Under the pieces are notes generated by a model that saw nothing but the letters and a program-made list of their open reading frames with translations, was not told where the DNA came from and ran no database searches. From Mycobacterium sp. MS1601 (GTDB taxonomy: Bacteria; Actinomycetota; Actinomycetes; Mycobacteriales; Mycobacteriaceae), in assembly GCF_001984215.1 (NCBI RefSeq), contig NZ_CP019420.1, positions 4,030,001 through 4,094,000 of the forward strand: a stretch of DNA of 64,000 nt. Reading direction: 5' to 3'. Shown here in pieces: positions 43,702 through 52,413 of the stretch. Position numbers and translations under genes: made by a program. Numbering within the stretch: position 1 is the first letter of the stretch; each line of letters opens with the position of its first letter.

Positions 43702-44650
43702 CGGAGTCGGCCTCGTGTCGCAGCGCCAACAGTGACACCAGGTCGTAGGCCACGTGGGCGGCAGCGATGCCGGTGAGCTGCGCGTGGTCGTAGGCCGGTG
43801 CCACCTCGACGACGTCGGCGCCGATGACGTTGAGTCCGGCGAATCCGCGCAGGATCTCCAGCAGTTCACGACTGGTGACGCCACCGGCCTCCGGGGTGCC
43901 GGTGCCGGGAGCGTGGGCCGGGTCGAGGACGTCGATGTCGATGGACACGTACACCGGCCGGTTGCCCAACCGCTGGCGCAGTTTGTCGACGACCTCGCGA
44001 ACCCCTTGGTAGTAGACGTCGGAGGACGTGACGATGCCGAAGCCGAACCGGCGGTCGTCTTCGAGATCCTTCTTGCCGTACAGCGGTCCGCGGATGCCGA
44101 CGTGGCTCAGTGCTTCGGTGTCGACGATGCCCTCCTCGACCGCGCGTCGGAACGGGGTGCCGTGGGTGTACTCGGCGCCGAAGTAGGTGTCCCAGGTGTC
44201 CAGGTGCGCGTCGAAGTGCACCAGGGCGACGGGTCCGTGCCGGTGCGCTGCGGCGCGCAGCAGGGGCAGCGCGATGGTGTGGTCGCCGCCGATGGTCACC
44301 AGGCGGGCACCGTCGGCGGTGAGGTCCAGGGCAGCGGCTTCGATGGTCTCGATGGCCTCGTTGATGTTGAACGGGTTGGCGGCGATGTCGCCGGCGTCGG
44401 CCACCTGGGCGATGTCGAACGGGGAGACGTCCAGGGCCGGGTTGTAGGGCCGCAGCAGTCGCGAGGATTCGCGGACGTGGCTGGGGCCGAAGCGGGCGCC
44501 CGGCCGGTAGGAGACGCCCGAGTCGAAGGGGACGCCGGCGATCACCACGTCCGCCGACGGGACCTGGTCCAGGCGGGGCAGTCGTGCGAACGACGCGATG
44601 CCCGCGAAGCGGGGGTTCTTCGAGGCGTCGACGGGGCCGATGGTGCTCAT
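43694..44650 (-). CDS. Ureohydrolase: guanidinobutyrase/agmatinase type
   Basis: A 318-aa manganese enzyme of the arginase family that releases urea from a guanidino compound. Metal motifs are all present: [22 protein letters not shown] and [19 protein letters not shown]. Length and the pattern [19 protein letters not shown] and [17 protein letters not shown] resemble Pseudomonas GbuA (4-guanidinobutyrase) as much as agmatinase SpeB. Together with the AruI-like gene I favour 4-guanidinobutyrate as substrate, giving 4-aminobutyrate and urea. It starts 12 bases after the NCS1 permease gene. Confidence 0.87.
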   Translation of the reverse strand: MSTIGPVDASKNPRFAGIASFARLPRLDQVPSADVVIAGVPFDSGVSYRPGARFGPSHVRESSRLLRPYNPALDVSPFDIAQVADAGDIAANPFNINEAIETIEAAALDLTADGARLVTIGGDHTIALPLLRAAAHRHGPVALVHFDAHLDTWDTYFGAEYTHGTPFRRAVEEGIVDTEALSHVGIRGPLYGKKDLEDDRRFGFGIVTSSDVYYQGVREVVDKLRQRLGNRPVYVSIDIDVLDPAHAPGTGTPEAGGVTSRELLEILRGFAGLNVIGADVVEVAPAYDHAQLTGIAAAHVAYDLVSLLALRHEADSGA

Positions 44651-44662
44651 GGATGAAACTCC

Positions 44663-46195
44663 CTACGCAGGAACGTGTTCGGTGGATGGGGTGTTGTCGA
44701 CGGTCACGATGGGGGTGTTGGCGGCAGGGCCGGCGGGCACCACGCGCGGGCCGTCGGGGCCGAAGGCGTCGCGGGGTTCCGGGAAGGTGAACAGCAGCAC
44801 GGGGTACAGGACGGCGGCAAGGCCGAGGCCGACGGGGATGCTGAGATCGACGCCGCCGGCGAGGTCTCCGAGCGGGCCGACGAACTGCCCGGGCAGATTC
44901 ACGAAACAGATGCTCAAGGCGGCCGAGGTCAGCCAGGCGCCCAGGCCGCGCCAGTTCCAACCGTGGCTGAACCAGTACCGTCCGCCGCGCTGACGCCGGT
45001 TGAACACCTGCAGCGCGTCCGTGTCGTACCAGCCTCGTCGGGTGAACCAGCCGATCATCATCACCACCATCCATGGTGCGGTGCAGGTGACGATCAGGAC
45101 GGCGAATGTCGAAATACTCTGCACCACATTAAAAGCGAACCGGCCTACGAAGATGAACGTGATGGCGATGAAGCCGATGAAGACCGTTGCCTGGACGCGG
45201 CTGAATCGGGGAAACACGCTGGAGAAGTCCAGTCCGGTGCCATACAGGGCGGTGGTGCCGGTGGACATGCCTCCGATCAGCGCGATCAGGCACACCGGCA
45301 GGAAGTACCAGCCGGGCGAGATCTCCAGCAGTCCACCGACGTAGTTGCCCTCGGCCAGGAAGTCCGGGGCGTTGACCGCCACCACGGTGGCGGTGACGAG
45401 GCCGAACAGGAACGGCACCAGGGTGGCTATCTGGGCGCCGAACGCAGCTGCCATCGGCTTCCAGGTGGGGGTGTCGCGGGGGATGTATCGGGCCCAGTCG
45501 CCCAGGAACGCACCGAAACTCACCGGGTTGGACATCACGATCAGCGCGGCGCCCACGAAGGAAGGCCAGAACAGCGGATCGCCGAAGGCCACGGTGCCCG
45601 CGTACCCGGCGTCGAAGGTCCCCGCGAAGGCGATGATGCCGAGCAGGAACAGCACCGTCGCGGCGATCACCGCAATTTTGTTGACCAGCAACATGAATCG
45701 GAATCCGTAGATACAGACCACCAGTACCAGCAGGGCGAAGATCCCGTACGCGACGGCCACGCTGACGTCGCTGTCGGGCAGGCCGATGGCGCGGGCGGCG
45801 CCACCCACCAGGACGTCGCCGGAGGTCCACACCGAGATCGAGAAGAAGGCCACAGCGGTCAGCAGCGACAGGAACGAGCCGACGACGCGGCCGTGCACAC
45901 CCAGATGGGCTGAGGACGACACTGCGTTGTTGGTGCCGTTGCGCGGGCCGAAGAGGGCCATGGGAGCCAGGATGGTCGCGCCCAGCAGTAGTCCCAGCAA
46001 GGTCGCGAGCACGGCGTCGCGGAACGACAGGCCGAAGATGATCGGGAAGCTGCCGAGAACCACCGTGGCGATGGTGTTGGCCCCGCCGAACACAAGACGG
46101 AACAGATCGAGCGGTCCGGCGCTGCGTTCGTCGTCGGGAATCGGTTCGACGCCGTGTGTTTCGACTTCGGTGACCCTGGGGGTGTTGGTGCCCAT
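44663..46195 (-). CDS. NCS1 family permease (cytosine/purine/allantoin type)
   Basis: A 510-aa, ~12-helix cation symporter of the nucleobase:cation-1 family. Typical segments: FRLVFGGANTIATVVLGSFP, GPRNGTNNAVSSSAHLGVHG and SFGAFLGDWARYIP (substrate/cation core). NCS1 members carry cytosine, allantoin, hydantoins and related ureido or amidine compounds, which would suit import of a guanidino compound. ATG 46195 has TGAGGAACG directly in front; GTG 46207 is less likely. First gene of the operon, divergent from the Lrp-type regulator. Confidence 0.9.
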   Translation of the reverse strand: MGTNTPRVTEVETHGVEPIPDDERSAGPLDLFRLVFGGANTIATVVLGSFPIIFGLSFRDAVLATLLGLLLGATILAPMALFGPRNGTNNAVSSSAHLGVHGRVVGSFLSLLTAVAFFSISVWTSGDVLVGGAARAIGLPDSDVSVAVAYGIFALLVLVVCIYGFRFMLLVNKIAVIAATVLFLLGIIAFAGTFDAGYAGTVAFGDPLFWPSFVGAALIVMSNPVSFGAFLGDWARYIPRDTPTWKPMAAAFGAQIATLVPFLFGLVTATVVAVNAPDFLAEGNYVGGLLEISPGWYFLPVCLIALIGGMSTGTTALYGTGLDFSSVFPRFSRVQATVFIGFIAITFIFVGRFAFNVVQSISTFAVLIVTCTAPWMVVMMIGWFTRRGWYDTDALQVFNRRQRGGRYWFSHGWNWRGLGAWLTSAALSICFVNLPGQFVGPLGDLAGGVDLSIPVGLGLAAVLYPVLLFTFPEPRDAFGPDGPRVVPAGPAANTPIVTVDNTPSTEHVPA

Positions 46196-46338
46196 GGCGT
46201 TCCTCACGGGATGGCTGATGTGGTGTGCGTCACCGTAAGGCCAGGTCAGCGATGCTGCAAGCAGTTCGTTCGTTACATGGGTGTTTCTGATCAGGATATG
46301 CCGGACTTCGACGGAGAATCTGCTTCTTTTGAGACCAA

Positions 46339-46344
46339 TAGCGT
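46339..46344 (+). promoter_or_regulatory. -10 element, leaderless regulator gene
   Basis: TAGCGT six bases before ATG 46351; decides for this start over GTG 46414. Confidence 0.5.
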
Positions 46345-46350
46345 CGATCT

Positions 46351-47376
46351 ATGCTCGAAATGACGAGCGTTGACGGTCGAAAATTTTCTGAGTTTTTTGG
46401 GCGGAGGAGGGTTGTGGACGAGGTTGACGAAGCGATTGTCGCGCTGCTCGAGGTTGATGGGCGGCTCACCCATCGCGAGATCGCCCGCGCTGTGGGGCTG
46501 TCCCGATCGGCCGCCGCGGCCCGGGTGCAGCGGCTGATCGCCAGTGGACAGGTGATCATCCGGGGTGCCGTACACCCCGCGGTTCTGGGCCGCGGAGCAC
46601 TTGCCCACGTCGGGCTGACGCTCAGCGGTCCGGCGATTCCCGTCGCGCACCTCATCGGGCAGCGCGCGGATGTGCCGTTCCTGTCGCTGACCAGCGGCAC
46701 CCACGGGATCGTCGCCGAGATCCGCGCACCCACGGTCCGCGACATCGACCGCAGCGTCACCGAATTGCGCGCACTGGATGCCGTGACCGGCGTCGACACC
46801 CTCACCTATGTCGAGGTCATCCGCGATGTCGTCGGGCCGGTGGGTGACGTGCGGACCGAGATCGACGATATGGACCGGGCGCTGCTGCGTGCTCTGCAGG
46901 ACGACGGTCGCGCTTCGTTTGTCGATCTGGCGGCGGTGGTCGGCCTGTCGGCGGCCGGAGCGCGGCGCCGGGTACTGCGGCTGGTCGAGGCACAGGTGGT
47001 GCGCATCGGTGCGGTGGTGCGGCATTCAGGGCGGGACCGCCAGAGCGCGATGGGTCTGGGGATCCGGTTGGCCGGTGGGCAGAACACGGCGGTGATGCAG
47101 TTGGCCGCCATGCCGTCAGCGATCTTCGTGGCCAGAACCCTCGGCCGGTACGACGTCCTGGCCACCATCCGCGCTTTCTCCAACGGGCAACTGGTCGACG
47201 CTCTCGACGCGGTTCGGGCGCTGTCCGGCGTTGCCGCCGTGGACAGTTGGGCGCACCTGGAGGTGGTCAAGGAGAGCTACGCAGGCGGATTCGATGCACC
47301 AGAGCCGGGGAATCGGCGACGCGGGGGTGGCAGGAGGCTGACCGTCTCGAGTGATGCAGGGCCTGGCTTCGACTGA
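46351..47376 (+). CDS. Lrp/AsnC regulator with two complete HTH-RAM modules
   Basis: A 341-aa protein that is an internal duplication: first HTH at ~residues 22-70 (DEVDEAIVALLEVDGRLTHR, REIARAVGLSRSAAAARVQR) with its RAM domain to ~160, second HTH at ~172-220 (DDMDRALLRALQDDGRASFV, AAVVGLSAAGARRRVLRLVE) with a second RAM domain to ~320. Ordinary Lrp proteins have one of each and are ~150 aa. It is divergent from the transport/ureohydrolase operon and probably controls it in response to an amino acid or guanidino ligand. The last ~25 residues are Gly/Arg-rich and probably disordered. Confidence 0.88.
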   Translation: MLEMTSVDGRKFSEFFGRRRVVDEVDEAIVALLEVDGRLTHREIARAVGLSRSAAAARVQRLIASGQVIIRGAVHPAVLGRGALAHVGLTLSGPAIPVAHLIGQRADVPFLSLTSGTHGIVAEIRAPTVRDIDRSVTELRALDAVTGVDTLTYVEVIRDVVGPVGDVRTEIDDMDRALLRALQDDGRASFVDLAAVVGLSAAGARRRVLRLVEAQVVRIGAVVRHSGRDRQSAMGLGIRLAGGQNTAVMQLAAMPSAIFVARTLGRYDVLATIRAFSNGQLVDALDAVRALSGVAAVDSWAHLEVVKESYAGGFDAPEPGNRRRGGGRRLTVSSDAGPGFD

Positions 47377-47466
47377 GTCGGGCAATGCCGCCCCGACTCG
47401 ACCCGGCGTCGCGGAGACCCGTGCGCGAACTGCGCGATGCCGACAGGTCGGTCGTCCACGACTGTT

Positions 47467-49272
47467 TTAACTGAATCGCTCCCACAGTTGCCGGACCACA
47501 CTCTTGGGCTCGGGAGGCGTGCGGGTGGCATAGGGCCACGGCACATTACGTTCGGGAACGGCGGCGGCCCGGCTCTGCTTGAGCTGCGAGCGCAGATGGG
47601 ATCGCAGCTCGAACAGCGCCGGGTCGCTCCAGCGGTTCACGCTTTCGCATCCGTCGGCAGTCAGGTCGTAGAGTTCCCACTGGTCGTCCAGAGGATCGGT
47701 GCGGTAGGCAGGCCCGCCCACACCGTTGGCGGCCAGGTGGCGGACGCCCGGCTCGGTCCAGGTCGCTGGGTCGTCGAAGCAGCGGACCAGCTTCCACAGG
47801 TGTCCGGCCCCGCCGGGTGCGTCGGCTTCGGTGACGCGGACCACCAGACCCTCGAAGTTCGAGGCGACATGTGCCGGGAGTGTGATCCGCAGTGGCGCAG
47901 GTGGATTGGAGTTGATGCCGAGCCCGCGTGCACCCGCCGAGGCGCCGGTGTCGCCCTCGAGCACATTGTCGCGGGTCATCAGGTAAACCGGGCGGCTCTC
48001 GTCGGCCGCCGCACCGTCGACCACCGGCATCAGGTCATGGCCGGGCAGGGTGTGCACCTCGGAGAACGTCGCCGACAACTGCTTGGCCGCCGCCTCGACG
48101 TCCACACCGGCGGCCGCCAACAGAGTGGGCACCAGGTCGACGTGCGAGGTGGGCGCCGACACCGTGCGCGCCACCGTCGCGTCGGTGCCGATACGGGCGA
48201 TCACAAACGGCACACGGGTGGCCTCGTCATAGAGGTTGAACCACTTCTGGTGCAACCCGCCATGAGCGCCGAGCAGCTCACCGTGATCGGATGTGCGTAC
48301 CAGCACGGCGTTTTCGGATCCGCCGTCGGTGACAGCGCGACGGACCCGATCCAGCGGGGCGTCCACCTCGGCGTGCAACCGGTAGTAGAGATCGCGGTAC
48401 TGTTGCGCATTCTTCTTGTAGGTACGCCCGATGGCAGGTGCGGGGCCGTAGCCGGAGTAGTACGCCTCGCGGAAGGCGATCTGCGCGGCGGGTTTTGTCG
48501 ACAGGTCCTCGTCGGCGGTGGGCGGTGCGGGTACCGGCGGCGGATCCAGCGGCGACGGCCTCAGTGGGTTACTTCTTACCCACGCCGGAAACAGCACGAT
48601 GTCATGGGGATTGACGAAGCTGGCCACCAGCAGGAACGGCCGCAGTGCCGCCCCGTCACCGGCTCGGCGGCGTTCGTAGCGATCGGCCAGCCATGCCACA
48701 ATCCGGTCGGCGAACAGGGTGTCACGGCGAAACCCGCTGTTGGCCATGGCCGCACCGTGCGGCTCCGGGCCCACCCACCCGGAGAATCCGTATGGCGTCA
48801 GCGGGTCGGCCTCGAGGTAGCGGTCCACGGCGTCAGGGTCCACCACGCCATCGTCGTCATTGGTCGCCAGCGGTGCGCCGGTGGACGGGTCTTCCAGATC
48901 GGCATGCGAGATGTGCCACTTGCCGTCGTAGTGGGTGTCGTAGCCGGCGGCACGAAACCAGTTACCGAGGGTCGGCACTTCGCCCGCACGCAGCCACCGC
49001 AGGCGCGAGTCGTCGTAGCGCTTTCCTATCCCGTCCGTCTGCGTCACCCCGTGCAAATCGGGGTACTGGCCGGTGAAGATCGTTGGTCGGCTCGGTACGC
49101 AGGCCAACGATCCCGTGTAGTGCCGGGTGAAGGAAACGCCGTAGTCGTCGAACCACTTTCGCCCGGGGAGCGTGCGCTCCCGCCATGACCGGACGTCATC
49201 GGGCTCATACGGAGGAATGGCACGTTCCTCGTCGGTCATGATGATGACGATGTCGGGCCGGTCAGGCGACAT
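47467..49272 (-). CDS. Sulfatase family hydrolase
   Basis: A 601-aa alkaline-phosphatase-superfamily enzyme. The sulfatase signature SLACVPSRPTIFTGQYPD holds Cys58, the residue converted to formylglycine, followed by Arg; GKWHISHADL and TSDHGELLGAHGGLHQK give further metal and substrate residues. The N-terminal metal motif is IIMTDEER instead of the usual Asp-Asp pair, so metal binding is slightly altered. No signal peptide, so it acts in the cytoplasm. The substrate (sulfate ester or phosphonate) is not predictable. Its start lies inside the 3' end of the SRPBCC gene (11-bp overlap). Confidence 0.88.
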   Translation of the reverse strand: MSPDRPDIVIIMTDEERAIPPYEPDDVRSWRERTLPGRKWFDDYGVSFTRHYTGSLACVPSRPTIFTGQYPDLHGVTQTDGIGKRYDDSRLRWLRAGEVPTLGNWFRAAGYDTHYDGKWHISHADLEDPSTGAPLATNDDDGVVDPDAVDRYLEADPLTPYGFSGWVGPEPHGAAMANSGFRRDTLFADRIVAWLADRYERRRAGDGAALRPFLLVASFVNPHDIVLFPAWVRSNPLRPSPLDPPPVPAPPTADEDLSTKPAAQIAFREAYYSGYGPAPAIGRTYKKNAQQYRDLYYRLHAEVDAPLDRVRRAVTDGGSENAVLVRTSDHGELLGAHGGLHQKWFNLYDEATRVPFVIARIGTDATVARTVSAPTSHVDLVPTLLAAAGVDVEAAAKQLSATFSEVHTLPGHDLMPVVDGAAADESRPVYLMTRDNVLEGDTGASAGARGLGINSNPPAPLRITLPAHVASNFEGLVVRVTEADAPGGAGHLWKLVRCFDDPATWTEPGVRHLAANGVGGPAYRTDPLDDQWELYDLTADGCESVNRWSDPALFELRSHLRSQLKQSRAAAVPERNVPWPYATRTPPEPKSVVRQLWERFS

Positions 49273-49726
49273 GGTTGTCCTCCCACTGCGTTGCGAGCCC
49301 GGCGAGGAGCCCGTCTGACTGTCTGGCGGCGACCCTGCAGAAGATCTGTTCGACGAGACGCTGGGGTGCAGACGAGCCGACGTCGACGGTGGTTGTCAGC
49401 GTGACGACGGTGAATCCCGTTGGCAGGGTAGCTAATTCCCAGCGGTTGCGCATCGAGCACACAAATCCCGGCAGCCCCTCGATGGTGTAGGCCAACGCAG
49501 TGGGTGGGTCGAATACCACGATGCGTTCGATGACGGTGTTGCGGCCCATCTGGACGCGACGCGCCAGGCCGATGGTCTGTTCGCGGGCCCGCAGGATGCT
49601 CGAATGGTCGACAGGTTGGGCCCACTGGCTGATTGCGCCGAAGTCGGCGAGCACGTCCCAGATCGCCTGTTGGCCCGCCGCGATGATGCGGCTGCGGCTG
49701 ATGTTTGCCACCTGCGTATTCAACAC
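49262..49726 (-). CDS. SRPBCC family protein (START-like)
   Basis: A 154-aa protein with the polyketide cyclase/START-like helix-grip fold: SRSRIIAAGQQAIWDVLADF, GAISQWAQPVDHSS, GRNTVIERIVVFDPPTALAY, RWELATLPTGFTVVTLTTTV and a long C-terminal helix. Such proteins bind lipids or small hydrophobic ligands; some act in toxin-antitoxin or cyclase roles. GTG 49726 is the first start in frame after the upstream gene's end; TTG 49723 and GTG 49711 are alternatives. Its end overlaps the sulfatase start, which suggests coupled translation and a shared substrate. Confidence 0.75.
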   Translation of the reverse strand: MLNTQVANISRSRIIAAGQQAIWDVLADFGAISQWAQPVDHSSILRAREQTIGLARRVQMGRNTVIERIVVFDPPTALAYTIEGLPGFVCSMRNRWELATLPTGFTVVTLTTTVDVGSSAPQRLVEQIFCRVAARQSDGLLAGLATQWEDNHVA

Positions 49727-49755
49727 CGCCGTGTGACAACCCACCACAGAAAGAG

Positions 49756-52125
49756 TCAGATCATGTCGTCCTTGGTCAGCCGCCGCATGACGAACCATCC
49801 GATGAACACCGGCAGCCAGCACGTCAGCACCCGGTACAACAGCACCGAGGGCACCGCCACCGCCGCGGGCACGCCGAAGGCGGCCAGGCCACCGATCAAC
49901 GCGGCCTCCACTGCGCCGACACCACCGGGAGTGGGAGCGGCCGACGCCAGCGTCCCACCCACCATCGTCACGACCGTGACCGTCACGAAGGTGGCGTCGC
50001 CGCTGAACGCGGCAACGCTGGCCCACAGCGCCAGTGCCTGGCCCAGGGTGGTGGTGGCACAACCGAGCACGATGACGGCGAGCCGTTTGGGTTCTCGGGC
50101 CAGCTCTTTGAGGTCGCCGAGGACCTCTGCCAATCGCGGTCGTACGTCGTGCTTGAGCCAGCGCCGCAACTTCGGTACGAACATGAAGACCCCGACCAGG
50201 CCCAGCAGCACACCGGCGATCAGGTACAGCACGGTCGCGTCGGGCACGAACTTCGCGAGGTCGGCAGGCACCGCCGCTGCGAGGCTGAAGAAGATCAGCA
50301 GCGTGATGTGGGTCATCACCTGGACCGATTGCTGCAGTGCCACCGCCGTCGTCGCCCGCAGGGCGCCCAGGCCGCCCTTCTGCAGGAACCGCGTCGACAA
50401 CGCCAGCCCACCCACGCCCGCCGGGGTGGTGGTGGCGGCGAAGGTGTTGGCCACCTGCATCAGCGTCAGCTTCCAGAAGCCCACCAACCCCGCCGCGCAG
50501 GCCCACAACGCCGCGGCCGCACCGATGTAGCGCAGCGACGAGATCAGCAGACCCGCCAGTGCCCACCACCAGTTGGCGTTGCTCAGTTCGTCGAAGAACG
50601 CGGGCACGGTGCTGATGAACGGGTAGGCCACGTAGACCAGCGCCACCAGCAGGACCAACTGGATCAGTTGGTTGCGGCTGAACCGGGTGATGGTCTCTTT
50701 CTGGATCTGGTCGGCCCCGGTGCGGCGCATCACCTCTTCGCGGGCCGTCGCCAGTACGGCCTTGGCGTCGGGAATCTCCTTGACCAACTGCGTGGGCATC
50801 GCCGCCTTGGTGAGTCGCCCGGACGCGGCCAGCACAGCGTCGGCGCCGAAGGCCTCGATGGCGGCCGCCACGGCGGGCTCGGCGCCGTGCAGGTGAACGG
50901 TGGTCGCCAGGAGCTGGGCGATGTCGGCCTGCAGATGGACATCGGAGGCGCCGAACTCGGAGCCGTCGAACCCGCCGAACAACGTGATGCCGTCGTCGAC
51001 GGTCAATTCCGCGGCCCGCAGGTCGCCGTGGGCGATCTGACGCTGGTGCAGTCGCTTCAGTGAGCGCCACGCACTGGCCACCGTCTCGGCGCTGGTGCAC
51101 TCGGCGATCGGGGTCCCGCGGGCGGGGGTGTGGGCGTAGAGCGTCCAGCCGCGGTCCAGGTCCGCGACCACCACCGTGGTGGTGTTGGCGACGCCGACGT
51201 CGCCGATCGCGATACCCATCAACGCCCGGTGTTCCACCGCGCGGCGTTGTGACGCGTGCAGTGGTGCTGTTTCCCGCTTGCGCAGCCGCACCCACCGCCA
51301 GAACTGGCGAAGTGCACCGCCGCTGCGCTGGTTCGGTCCGTACAGTTCGACGACGGACGGCTCCTCGGGGCCGACGGCCGACATCACCAGTGGGCCCGTG
51401 CCTGCCGGCCGCAGCACCGTGAGTCCGGTGACCGCGATGCCGCGCCGGGACAGCGCCCGCACGGCGCCGTCGAGCGGAACCTCCAGCGCGGGCGTGCCCA
51501 CCACGAGGATGGTCAGTGCGCCGACGAACCACCCCACCGACAGCCCCAGCAGTGAGCGCGCCGGGACGACGGCGCTGACCACCAGGTGGATCGGGACGAA
51601 CGCCAGCAGCAGGATCCACCACCAGCGCCGCCAACGTGCCGGCAGCCAGGGACCGGATACGGTCAGCACGGCGGCCAGCATCGCGATCCAGCGGGGGTCG
51701 TCGAGGAACTGCGACAGCAGGGTGTCCAGCCGGTCTGACAGGTCAAAATGCCAGCGCGGCGCTGCGATGCCGTTGCCGGTGATGGACAGTGACAGCAGTG
51801 CCACCACGCCGGCGGCCGCATACGCACCCAGCAGCTTCCACTGCTGCCGCAGGATCAGCCCGATCAGGATGGCGAACGGCAGCGCGAGGATGGCGACGCC
51901 GTAGGCCAGGTAGACCAGGTTGGACTGGGTGGGCGTCAGCACTCCGATGATCTCGGAGATGGACCGCTCGAGGGTTTCCCACTCATTGCGGGTGATCAGC
52001 GAACTGGTGATGACGAAGATCAGGAACGCGGTGGCGAAGCCGAATCGGATGATGTCGTTGGTACGACGGGTGAGCGGTAGCAGCAAGCTGCCCGAAACGG
52101 CGATCTCCCGCCCGTCCACCCGCAT
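49756..52125 (-). CDS. Large membrane protein: N-terminal TM block, kinase-like domain, C-terminal flippase-like (UPF0104) domain
   Basis: A 789-aa protein in three parts. Residues ~25-225 hold about six membrane helices. Residues ~290-480 are a soluble domain with kinase-like features: KRLHQRQIAHGDLRAAELTV resembles the catalytic loop (HGDL..., where kinases have HRDLKPxN) and ITLFGGFDGSEFG the activation-loop DFG region, but the canonical Asn and DFG are not kept, so it may be a pseudokinase or RIO/ABC1-like. Residues ~500-785 match the lysylphosphatidylglycerol synthase transmembrane (TIGR00374) family, with TTPAGVGGLALSTRFLQKGG and AAPTPGGVGAVEAALIGGLA. A role in lipid transfer or flipping controlled by ligand or phosphorylation is an inference. 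Confidence 0.82.
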   Translation of the reverse strand: MRVDGREIAVSGSLLLPLTRRTNDIIRFGFATAFLIFVITSSLITRNEWETLERSISEIIGVLTPTQSNLVYLAYGVAILALPFAILIGLILRQQWKLLGAYAAAGVVALLSLSITGNGIAAPRWHFDLSDRLDTLLSQFLDDPRWIAMLAAVLTVSGPWLPARWRRWWWILLLAFVPIHLVVSAVVPARSLLGLSVGWFVGALTILVVGTPALEVPLDGAVRALSRRGIAVTGLTVLRPAGTGPLVMSAVGPEEPSVVELYGPNQRSGGALRQFWRWVRLRKRETAPLHASQRRAVEHRALMGIAIGDVGVANTTTVVVADLDRGWTLYAHTPARGTPIAECTSAETVASAWRSLKRLHQRQIAHGDLRAAELTVDDGITLFGGFDGSEFGASDVHLQADIAQLLATTVHLHGAEPAVAAAIEAFGADAVLAASGRLTKAAMPTQLVKEIPDAKAVLATAREEVMRRTGADQIQKETITRFSRNQLIQLVLLVALVYVAYPFISTVPAFFDELSNANWWWALAGLLISSLRYIGAAAALWACAAGLVGFWKLTLMQVANTFAATTTPAGVGGLALSTRFLQKGGLGALRATTAVALQQSVQVMTHITLLIFFSLAAAVPADLAKFVPDATVLYLIAGVLLGLVGVFMFVPKLRRWLKHDVRPRLAEVLGDLKELAREPKRLAVIVLGCATTTLGQALALWASVAAFSGDATFVTVTVVTMVGGTLASAAPTPGGVGAVEAALIGGLAAFGVPAAVAVPSVLLYRVLTCWLPVFIGWFVMRRLTKDDMI

Positions 52126-52160
52126 AGTGCCCGGATTCTTTCAGATGAGCGGAAGCTGGC

Positions 52161-52392
52161 CTCGGGCCGGTCGACGAGCCCGAGGTACGAGGGGGAGGGA
52201 GGGCCGGCCTGGAATTGGCTCGGGCCGGTCGACGAGCCCGAGGTACGAGGGGGAGGGAGGGCCGGCCTGGAATTGGCTCGGGCCGGTCGACGAGCCCGAG
52301 GTACGAGGGGGAGGGAGGGCCGGCCTGGAATTGGCTCGGGCCGGTCGACGAGCCCGAGGTACGAGGGGGAGGGAGGGCCGGCCCGGACTAAC
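52161..52392. repeat. Tandem repeat array, 58-bp unit, four copies
   Basis: Units start with CTCGGGCCGGTCGACGAGCC at 52161, 52219, 52277 and 52335, exactly 58 bp apart and essentially identical. Each has an inverted repeat CTCGGGC-(10)-GCCCGAG around GTCGAC, then GAGGTACGAGGGGGAGGGAG, GGCCGGCC and TGGAATTGG. The array lies between the end of the acyl-AMP ligase gene and the start of the large membrane protein gene, both on the minus strand. The flanks 52126-52160 and 52393-52413 hold nothing else recognisable. The unit shares its core with the array at 2550-2709. Confidence 0.95.
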
Positions 52393-52413
52393 TGAGACCC
52401 ACCCTGGGCGGGG

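Noticed and set aside
47437..49188. 583-aa open frame antisense to the sulfatase gene
   Set aside because: Shadow of the conserved sulfatase; no recognisable domain.
49262..51634. 790-aa minus-strand frame running through the membrane protein gene
   Set aside because: Only its last ~154 codons (SRPBCC protein) make sense; the rest is the wrong frame of the 789-aa membrane protein.
52161..52392. Regular 58-bp repeats as a CRISPR array
   Set aside because: The repeats are contiguous with no variable spacers, and there are no cas genes.
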